From JAICLL01 sp035252155 (GTDB taxonomy: Bacteria > Planctomycetota > Planctomycetia > Pirellulales > JAICIG01): a stretch of 6,396 nt of DNA. This document shows, piece by piece, positions 1-5,193 of this stretch; within the stretch, counting starts at the first letter, position 1, and every line of letters begins with the position of its first letter. The notes beneath the pieces were generated by a model. That model did not search any database, was not told the DNA's origin, and worked only from the letters and a program-made list of their open reading frames with translations. Location: positions 1-6,396 of the forward strand of contig DATFDL010000798.1 of the NCBI GenBank assembly GCA_035252155.1, read 5' to 3'. A program made the position numbers and the translations under genes.

Positions 1-50
1 CATTCCCTACAGAACCCCGACCTCCGACCCCTGAATCCCGACCCCTTTCT
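1..50 (-). repeat. GGGGTCGG-type repeat tract after the last gene; no gene assigned
   Basis: The minus strand holds repeated GGGGTCGG units (45-38 and 30-23) with related GGTCGGGG and GGGATTCAGGGG segments. A GTG overlaps the stop of the GspI-like gene (GTGA, 54-51) but its frame closes at TAG 9-7 after 15 codons. An ATG in the same frame sits at 3-1 behind AGGGA and may begin the next gene, but only its first codon is visible. Confidence 0.5.
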
Positions 51-1610
51 TCACTCTCTCACCAACGAATAATCGAGCGTGATCGTCTCATCGAACACGG
101 CGATGGCGTCGTCCATCAGCGTGCAAAACACGACGGGCGCCTGAGTGGGCGCGGCCGCCGTGCCCGCGGCGTAGGGCATCATGCCGTTGGGGGCATTCGG
201 ATCGGAGCCAAACCACATCTGACTGGGCGCTCCCGAGATCGGCGCGCCACTGCCTGACTTCCACTGATACCACATGCCCGGCCAATCGCCGCCGCTCACC
301 GTGACGTTGCGATACCACCGGGCACCGTTGTTCGGATCCTGGTTCGGCCCATCGTCGACGTTGAGAATGCGATACCAGGCCAACTGCGGATAAACTGCGC
401 TGCCGGTGATCATGTCTTGGAAATTGGCCGCCAGCATCACGTAGGTGTTGGGCTTGATGTTCTTGAGCCAGTCTTTGGTCGGCAGGCCGGAACTGCCCGA
501 CGCGCCCGAATCGTAGACGTAGAGCTGCAAACCTCCACCGCCGTAAAAAGGCGAGGTGACTTGAAGATTGTTGCCCGACTGCCCGGCGTACTGCGTGAAC
601 ATGGCGTAGACCAGCCGCTCGGAGGGCGGCTTTTCATCGGTCAGTCCCCCCGCCCCCGCCCAGAGTGTCAGGTCGCGTTTCTGCAAAACGACCACTGAAA
701 CTTGAAAGCGGTGCAGGCTGGCGGCGATCAGCGGCCCCTTAAGCATGTCGGCGGGCAAGCGCGAGACCGTGGCGAGCCACGAGTAGTCGCCGACGAAGTT
801 GGGAGCGTTGGCCGAAGGCAGGTTGCCGCCGAAGGCCGTGATCGCCGTCGGCCGCAGGTCGATGTTGTTGGGGTTTTGCTTCAAGAGTTGTCCGGCGTCG
901 GTCTCGAACATCACGTCGTCGTTGGAGCGCATGAAGCGGTCGGCGACGGAGAACGACATGGCGATGGGCGTGGTCACCGGCTGGGTGGCGGCGGGCGGCC
1001 AGTACTCGTTGGCTGTGACACCGGCGCGATAAATAGCAGGGCCCCCGCCCGGTGGTGTCGGCGATTGATTGGGAAACGCCGGAAAATAGCAGGGGAACGT
1101 CACCGCCGAGTTGAGCTTCGACGATTCGTAGACGTACGCGAAGCCCAGCGGATCGAGCACGAAGGCCGAGTTTGGGTTGTAGTTGGCGTTGGGGGCGGCC
1201 AGCGTGCCGGTAAGGGCCACGACGCCCTCGGGATTCAGCGGCGGGGCCGGATTGCTGGGGTCGATAAAGATCCACCGCCGCGGGCTGAGGTAGTTCTTCA
1301 CTTGCAGGTCGTGAACGGCCTGTTGCGCCAGCGCCCCACCGCGATCGTACTTGGTGGTTTCATTCTGAAAATACGTGGCCATCGGCAACAGCGCCGCCGC
1401 GCCCATCACACCGAGGCTCAACACGCCCATCGAGATAAGCACTTCCAGCAGGGTGATGCCCGCACGGCGGTAGCCGCGGCCAAAGTAGCCCCGACACTCC
1501 GTGGCGGGAGCACTACGCGGTCGCCGAAGGCGACCACAATCTCCGTCACGGAGTGCCGGAGCTACTTTTCGCCGTGTCGCCGTGTCGCCGTGTCGCCGTG
1601 TCGTCAACAT
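51..1610 (-). CDS. GspI/PilV-like minor prepilin with a 51-residue repeat-derived leader
   Basis: This gene has 519 codons from ATG 1610-1608, which shares a base with the previous stop (TGATG) and has a strong GGAGG six bases upstream. The signal YRRAG|ITLLEVLISMGVL has Glu at +5 and cleavage after Gly51. The LLEVLI...LSLGVMGAAALL helix resembles GspI and PilV, and the gene occupies the GspI slot after a GspH-like gene. The mature part is about 468 residues, far longer than a typical GspI or PilV. It is rich in Pro, Asn, Gly and aromatic residues, has no further domain I recognise, and ends in DDAIAVFDETITLDYS. The role inferred is a minor pseudopilin in the initiating tip complex. The leader is Arg-rich (RRHGDTATRRK...) and is translated from an 8-bp tandem repeat plus an inverted-repeat element. 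No in-frame ATG, GTG or TTG occurs between 1607 and the signal, so these repeats must be translated if the gene is expressed. A longer version from ATG 1676 would overlap the upstream gene and is less likely. Confidence 0.86.
   Translation of the reverse strand: MLTTRRHGDTATRRKVAPALRDGDCGRLRRPRSAPATECRGYFGRGYRRAGITLLEVLISMGVLSLGVMGAAALLPMATYFQNETTKYDRGGALAQQAVHDLQVKNYLSPRRWIFIDPSNPAPPLNPEGVVALTGTLAAPNANYNPNSAFVLDPLGFAYVYESSKLNSAVTFPCYFPAFPNQSPTPPGGGPAIYRAGVTANEYWPPAATQPVTTPIAMSFSVADRFMRSNDDVMFETDAGQLLKQNPNNIDLRPTAITAFGGNLPSANAPNFVGDYSWLATVSRLPADMLKGPLIAASLHRFQVSVVVLQKRDLTLWAGAGGLTDEKPPSERLVYAMFTQYAGQSGNNLQVTSPFYGGGGLQLYVYDSGASGSSGLPTKDWLKNIKPNTYVMLAANFQDMITGSAVYPQLAWYRILNVDDGPNQDPNNGARWYRNVTVSGGDWPGMWYQWKSGSGAPISGAPSQMWFGSDPNAPNGMMPYAAGTAAAPTQAPVVFCTLMDDAIAVFDETITLDYSLVRE
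1482..1568. repeat. Inverted-repeat (REP/MITE-like) element in the leader of the GspI-like gene
   Basis: The 21-bp arms at 1482-1502 and 1548-1568 are complementary at 19 positions (ends AAAGTAG...ACTCCGT). The interior carries a perfect hairpin GGTCGCC-GAA-GGCGACC (1519-1535). The arms differ from those of the element at 4943-5047, but the inner palindrome is the same. It is translated on the minus strand as part of the prepilin leader (VAPALRDGDCG...ATECRGYF). Confidence 0.85.
1570..1601 (+). repeat. 8-bp tandem repeat (CGCCGTGT), four perfect copies
   Basis: Four exact head-to-tail copies occupy 32 bp, starting seven bases downstream of the start codon of the GspI-like gene. They are translated on the minus strand as RRHGDTATRR. 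Because eight is not a multiple of three, a change of one or two copies would shift the frame before the pilin signal is reached; three copies would restore it. Confidence 0.92.
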
Positions 1611-1622
1611 CACCGCCCTCCC
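1608..1622 (-). promoter_or_regulatory. Shine-Dalgarno and TGATG overlap before the GspI-like gene
   Basis: GGGAGGG (1622-1616) gives a GGAGG six bases from the ATG at 1610-1608. The stop TGA (1612-1610) shares its A with that ATG. This is the best ribosome site in the window and supports this start over ATG 1676, even though it places the repeats inside the leader. Confidence 0.75.
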
Positions 1623-3595
1623 ATATCGAGCATCGCCCGGGCCAGGCGGCGCGAGTAATAAACGTTCGCGGCCCAATAGATCTGCATCTGCATAGCGTTC
1701 GCCCCGCTGACGGCCTCACTCGTGGGTATCGGCACGGTCAGGTCGAAGCCCACGTTTTCGGCCGTGGCCACGGCGCCGGTCTGCGGATTGATGGCCACCC
1801 ACAGCGCGTTGGGATCCTGCACGTTGTAAATCGGCTTCAGCGGCGCAACGCCTTGTGGCACGAGCGGCACCAGGTCGGGGTCGCCATTGATCAATGCCTG
1901 CTGGCCGACGAGCAAATAAATCGGTCCGGCGGGGATGCGGCCTTGCCAATCGCTCCAATTGACCACGCTCATCGTCGTGTTCGTGTTATTCGCCTCGCTC
2001 CAGCTATAAATGCGGTCGACCGTGCCAGTCGGCTGAAACGTGATCATGATCGACGTCGGATCGGCCGGCGCCGTGCCCTGCTGCGCCTGACTGCCGGGCA
2101 CGGTGGGGTCGAGCGCGGGATTGGCGCGGAACGTCGACCACCAGCCCGCGGCGTTGGCATTGGCCACCAACACCTCCGTACCCGAACCGGGAATCGGCAC
2201 AATGACCGAGAACGACGCGTCGGGATAATTCGCCCCCAAATCGATCACCGCCTCGCCCGGCAATTGGATGCTCGGTGCCGAAGTCTTCACCGGGCGGCGC
2301 TGAAAACTGAAGGGAAAACTCTTGGGCAGTCCCGCACCGCCGGCATCAGATACCAACGAATCCCAGATGTTTTTGTTCCCGGGATTGCTGACCATGTTGA
2401 CATAGGCGTTGCCGATGACCTTGGCCGACTGCACCGGGTCGAACGGCGCATAGGTGATGAATGCGCTAGGCGTGTTCCAAGTGATGACCGGGAACGGGCT
2501 GGAAACCAACGTGTTCGGCTGCACGAAATAGCCGCTGGCGGGATCGACATACGGCTGGCCCGGTACATTGCCCGGCTGGCCGGGGGCCGGGTTCGGCGGC
2601 GTCCAACTGACGCTCCCGTCGACATCCAGGAACGGCTCTTGAGTGTTGGGCGGTGTTCCGGGAACGTAGCCAGGCGCTCCCATTGCGGCCGTGACGTTGC
2701 AAACTCCGTTTTGATCGAGGTCGAGGAACGGCTCGCCCGCCCAAATGCGATATTGCGTGCCCTGGACGACCACCACATCGCCAGGGGCGATGTTGGTAAG
2801 CCAGCCCGTGCCGCCACCCGGCACCGGCCCGGCGATCCAGCCGGAATCGCCCAACGGAAATGCCCCTGGCAGCACGGTGGGCGCGCCGGTCACTGAGGGC
2901 GGTCCCCAGGCGCCGAAACCACCATTGCCCAAGAGCATGATGCTCGAGCCGCTGGCGCCAGGCGGCATGCCGGGAAAACTCACGCCCGAGGCGAAGTCGC
3001 CGGTGTACGGGTCGGGCTGCTCGCAGTACGAAAGCGTCACGGCACCGTTGGGTTGGCCCGGCATCCGCTCGATCATGATTCCATACGAGTGCCCCGACTG
3101 CAAAGCGCGACTGCGGGCGCCGTTGATGAAAACGTCGATCATGCGGGCGGCCTCGCGGACGTCGCGGTTCTTGATCGACGGCGCGATCACCGGAATGGCG
3201 ATCGCCGTGATCAGCAGCATGATCATGATGGCTACTAGCAGCTCGACGAGCGTGACGCCGCGCCGCGAAGCGGAGCCCCGAAGGGGCGCCATTCGACAGC
3301 CCAGGGCGCAGCCCTGGGTCAGCCGTTTACGAACAAATCGCAGCCCTGAAAGGGCGTCATTCCCGGCCGTGCCGCGCGCAGGGCTCGCCCCTCGCGCCAG
3401 ATCGCCGCGTACCACCGCACGCAGTTCGTTTGGCGAATGGGCGCAGGTAGCGTCGGGAATCGCGCCCCGTTGGGGCTTACGACCAGATTTCATGCGGTCG
3501 CGAACCCAGGGCTCCGCTGCGCTACGCCCTGGGCTATCGAATAACGCCCGTTCCAGGCTACGCGCCGCGTCGCGACTACTCAGAGCGTGCCTCAT
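1610..3595 (-). CDS. GspH/FimT-like prepilin with an oversized mature domain
   Basis: This gene has 661 codons from an ATG that shares a base with the previous stop (TAATG). The signal is SRRG|VTLVELLVAI with cleavage after Gly113. The helix is followed by DVREAARMIDVFINGARSRA, the GspH/FimT pattern of a helix that ends in small and Arg-rich residues before a beta domain. Late blocks LPGEAVIDL (near 445-453) and ITFQPTGTV (near 518-526) resemble the closing strands of GspH. The mature part is about 548 residues, roughly three times an ordinary GspH, because of a long Pro/Gly/Asn-rich middle. That middle holds two related acidic motifs, EPFLDLDQNG (D292, D294) and EPFLDVDGS (D324, D326). The role inferred is a minor pseudopilin at or near the fibre tip. 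The first 113 residues are translated from hairpin repeats. An alternative start at ATG 3292 would give a conventional 12-residue leader (MAPLRGSASRRG) but has no ribosome site. Confidence 0.85.
   Translation of the reverse strand: MRHALSSRDAARSLERALFDSPGRSAAEPWVRDRMKSGRKPQRGAIPDATCAHSPNELRAVVRGDLARGASPARGTAGNDALSGLRFVRKRLTQGCALGCRMAPLRGSASRRGVTLVELLVAIMIMLLITAIAIPVIAPSIKNRDVREAARMIDVFINGARSRALQSGHSYGIMIERMPGQPNGAVTLSYCEQPDPYTGDFASGVSFPGMPPGASGSSIMLLGNGGFGAWGPPSVTGAPTVLPGAFPLGDSGWIAGPVPGGGTGWLTNIAPGDVVVVQGTQYRIWAGEPFLDLDQNGVCNVTAAMGAPGYVPGTPPNTQEPFLDVDGSVSWTPPNPAPGQPGNVPGQPYVDPASGYFVQPNTLVSSPFPVITWNTPSAFITYAPFDPVQSAKVIGNAYVNMVSNPGNKNIWDSLVSDAGGAGLPKSFPFSFQRRPVKTSAPSIQLPGEAVIDLGANYPDASFSVIVPIPGSGTEVLVANANAAGWWSTFRANPALDPTVPGSQAQQGTAPADPTSIMITFQPTGTVDRIYSWSEANNTNTTMSVVNWSDWQGRIPAGPIYLLVGQQALINGDPDLVPLVPQGVAPLKPIYNVQDPNALWVAINPQTGAVATAENVGFDLTVPIPTSEAVSGANAMQMQIYWAANVYYSRRLARAMLDMGGR
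3270..3535. repeat. Cluster of small REP-like hairpins in the leader of the GspH-like gene
   Basis: Three mini-hairpins share the form GCCCY-NNN-RGGGC: at 3275-3287 (loop GAA), 3343-3355 (loop GAA) and 3464-3476 (loop GTT). Two further hairpins share an identical 8-bp stem CCCAGGGC/GCCCTGGG: at 3300-3318 (3-base loop) and 3505-3533 (13-base loop). All lie between the coupled start codon at 3595 and the pilin signal at 3256, and the frame stays open through them. None is followed by a T-run, so they are not ordinary terminators. Confidence 0.8.
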
Positions 3596-3597
3596 TA
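3593..3597 (-). promoter_or_regulatory. TAATG stop/start overlap before the GspH-like gene
   Basis: The TAA (3597-3595) and the ATG (3595-3593) share one A. The purine run ACGAGAGAG directly upstream is a weak Shine-Dalgarno candidate. The arrangement suits termination-reinitiation. Confidence 0.65.
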
Positions 3598-5193
3598 CTC
3601 TCTCGTTTCCAGTTGGTGATTCGTGATGTTGTCGGCATAACCGCCGCTGCCAAAAATCTGGTTTGGCCAAGTGGTGCCCGGTTCCATCACGGCGCCGGGC
3701 AAGGGGGCTTGAATGCCAGGGTTTGAGTTTTGCGCGTTCGGTTGAATCGGAAAGATCGGCGTCGGGCTTGCCGGAGTATTGTCAGTAAAATATGGGTCGT
3801 TGTGCGGCGCGATGCTAGAAAAAGGGGCCGGGTACGCCGCGAGGGTTGGCAAAACGGTGTGCTCCCAAACGTCATAAGTTCCGTCCGGGCCGGCCGAACA
3901 GATCAGCGGCGTGATGGCGAACGCCCGCGGGTCGATTCGCAACGGATCGAAAATGTCGTGGCGCGCGGAGGCATATTCATACGTGTACGTCATGCTCGCC
4001 GGCGGACTGAAACTGTTGTTGTATTGGGCCAGCGTCGGCCCCGGCTGCAAGTCGGAGAGAAAGCCCGCCGGCCAGCGGACGAAGGCGATCGGCATGTTGT
4101 GCCGCACGTAGGGCGACGCGCCCGTGGGCGGAGAGAACGAGCCGGCCGCAAAGGCGTCTTGAAGCTCCGGCATGCCGTCGCCATCGACGTCGCCGACCAG
4201 CCGCGGATCGTCGGTGATGTTTTTCTGGCCCAGCTCGTTCTGCGAAGCGAACTTGATGATCATGTAGAGGCACTCGGCCGACTCATACTGCGTGTTGAAC
4301 GTCGTGGCGTGTGACCTGAAGAACTGGAGATATTGCTCCGAAAGGCCGCCGGGGTTGGCCACCGGGTTGCTGCCGTTCATCGGCTGCGGAATGAGTAGAG
4401 TTTGCACCGGCTGAGCGCTCGACGGCGAACCTGACGTCGACGACGTAAAATCGGAGAAACGGCAGGGCAGCTCCAGCCGCATCAATTCGCGCAGGGCCGC
4501 CAGCCGGATGGCGGCGAGTTGCAGGTTGTTGCGCGGGTTGACGCCGCTGGTCAGCAGGCTGGTGCTTCCCGCCGCCGTGCGGAGCGAAGAGAAATACTGC
4601 AGCCAAGCAACAGCATTTGGGTACTGGTATTGGTACGGCGAGGCCCCGCCCGATTGCAGCACCAGGGTGGGATCGATCGGCAGCTTGCGGGTGCGATACG
4701 ATTCCCAGATTTCGTTGATCTGCACCGCGATCTTGTTGACGGTGGTTTGGGTGTTGGTTTTCTTGGCCGAGACGCTCGCCTTATACATGCCGCCCAGCGC
4801 CATGGCCGCCAGCATGCCGATGATGCTGATCGTCACCAGCAACTCGACCAGCGTGAAGGCGGAACGAGCAGACCCCATCCGCCTTGCGCGGATCGGTGAA
4901 TGAGATGGTGAGTTAGGTTTCACGCGGCCATGAACGCGCCAATGTGGGACAGCCGCCCTCGGCTGTCTCGCCGTCGCCTTTGGCGACCACCTCACAGCCG
5001 AGGGCGGCTGTGCCACACTCACAGCCGAGGGCGGCTGTGCCACACTCGGCACGCCGTCCGTCGCGGCGGTCAGGCCCGCGCCGCTTGGCATGCCACGCGC
5101 GCCGCGACGGATGCCGTGGCACCCCCGCGTTTGGCCAGCAGGGTGCGCCCGCGGCAATCCAAAACCAAAAATCCAAAATCCAAAATTGCTCAT
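3595..5193 (-). CDS. GspG-like prepilin paralogue with a 112-residue repeat-derived leader
   Basis: This 532-codon gene starts at an ATG inside the previous stop (ATGA). The pilin signal RSA|FTLVELLV lies at residues 110-120, giving a mature part of 420 residues. Visible blocks are LMRLELPCRF (237-246), YESAECLYMII (from 303), the acidic loop DVDGDGMPE (335-343), SAGPDGTYD (433-441) and DNITN (521-525). The acidic loop and the AGxD block sit at mature positions 223 and 322, against 222 and 324 in the upstream gene, so the two look like paralogues. This one carries about 50 extra, Pro-rich residues between AGPDG and DNITN. The family role is a major-type pseudopilin. Residues 1-112 read through a CCAAAAT tract, a hairpin repeat and the AQPPSAV element. 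No good ribosome site precedes ATG 5193. The alternative start is ATG 4878 (leader MGSARSA), with AAGG three bases upstream. The coding call is secure; the start is not. Confidence 0.87.
   Translation of the reverse strand: MSNFGFWIFGFGLPRAHPAGQTRGCHGIRRGARGMPSGAGLTAATDGVPSVAQPPSAVSVAQPPSAVRWSPKATARQPRAAVPHWRVHGRVKPNSPSHSPIRARRMGSARSAFTLVELLVTISIIGMLAAMALGGMYKASVSAKKTNTQTTVNKIAVQINEIWESYRTRKLPIDPTLVLQSGGASPYQYQYPNAVAWLQYFSSLRTAAGSTSLLTSGVNPRNNLQLAAIRLAALRELMRLELPCRFSDFTSSTSGSPSSAQPVQTLLIPQPMNGSNPVANPGGLSEQYLQFFRSHATTFNTQYESAECLYMIIKFASQNELGQKNITDDPRLVGDVDGDGMPELQDAFAAGSFSPPTGASPYVRHNMPIAFVRWPAGFLSDLQPGPTLAQYNNSFSPPASMTYTYEYASARHDIFDPLRIDPRAFAITPLICSAGPDGTYDVWEHTVLPTLAAYPAPFSSIAPHNDPYFTDNTPASPTPIFPIQPNAQNSNPGIQAPLPGAVMEPGTTWPNQIFGSGGYADNITNHQLETRE
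4943..5047. repeat. AQPPSAV-type inverted-repeat element with a 27-bp tandem duplication
   Basis: The arms at 4943-4966 and 4994-5017 are 24 bp long and complementary at 23 positions, with core ACAGCCGCCCTCGGCTGT. Between them lies the palindrome GTCGCC-TTT-GGCGAC (4973-4987). The right arm belongs to a 27-bp unit present in two identical copies (4991-5017 and 5018-5044). Read in the gene's frame, each copy gives AQPPSAV, and 27 bp is exactly nine codons, so the duplication keeps the frame. I recall this translated motif as widespread in planctomycete genomes. No transposase is present, so it is best described as a REP- or MITE-like non-autonomous element. Confidence 0.85.
5048..5120. repeat. 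Imperfect inverted repeat in the leader of the second prepilin gene
   Basis: The left arm at 5048-5069 (core TCCGTCGCGGCG) is complementary, with a few mismatches, to the right arm at 5098-5120 (core CGCCGCGACGGA). About 28 bases separate the arms, including the palindrome TGGCATGCCA. On the mRNA this could fold into a long GC-rich hairpin. It adjoins the AQPPSAV element directly, so the two may be modules of one composite insert. Confidence 0.6.
5156..5187 (+). repeat. Degenerate CCAAAAT repeat at the start of the second prepilin gene
   Basis: The plus strand reads AATCC, AAAACC, AAAAATCC, AAAATCC, AAAATT: a 7-bp motif with one shortened and one lengthened copy. It begins three bases inside the start codon of the second prepilin gene and is translated on the minus strand as NFGFWIFGFG. 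Together with the tract at 6323-6350 it brackets the first gene in inverted orientation. Confidence 0.8.
5190..5193 (-). promoter_or_regulatory. ATGA stop/start overlap coupling the two GspG-like genes
   Basis: The ATG of the downstream gene (5193-5191) overlaps the TGA of the upstream gene (5192-5190). The bases before it (GCGCCCTGAA) hold no convincing ribosome site, so translation would depend on ribosomes finishing the upstream gene. Confidence 0.65.

Noticed and set aside
1482..1601. Possible CRISPR array or rho-independent terminator
   Set aside because: The 8-bp units are contiguous without spacers, and the hairpins have no T-run and lie inside an open coding frame.
702..1658. Plus-strand open frame of 318 codons
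   Set aside because: Antisense to the GspI-like gene, composition dominated by Arg, Gly, Val and His, and it crosses the inverted-repeat element; no support as a gene.
1553..2896. Long plus-strand open frame of 447 codons
   Set aside because: It lies antisense to the GspH-like gene, is rich in Arg, His and Ala in no family-like pattern, and starts in the 8-bp repeat region. It is a shadow of GC-rich codon use.
2745..3626. Plus-strand open frame of 293 codons
   Set aside because: Antisense to the GspH-like gene and reads through its hairpin cluster; no recognisable family.
1610..3670. Longer start of the GspH-like gene at ATG 3670 (and of the GspI-like gene at ATG 1676)
   Set aside because: These starts overlap the upstream genes by 76 and 67 bases, whereas ATG 3595 and ATG 1610 sit exactly on the upstream stops, the latter with a good Shine-Dalgarno.
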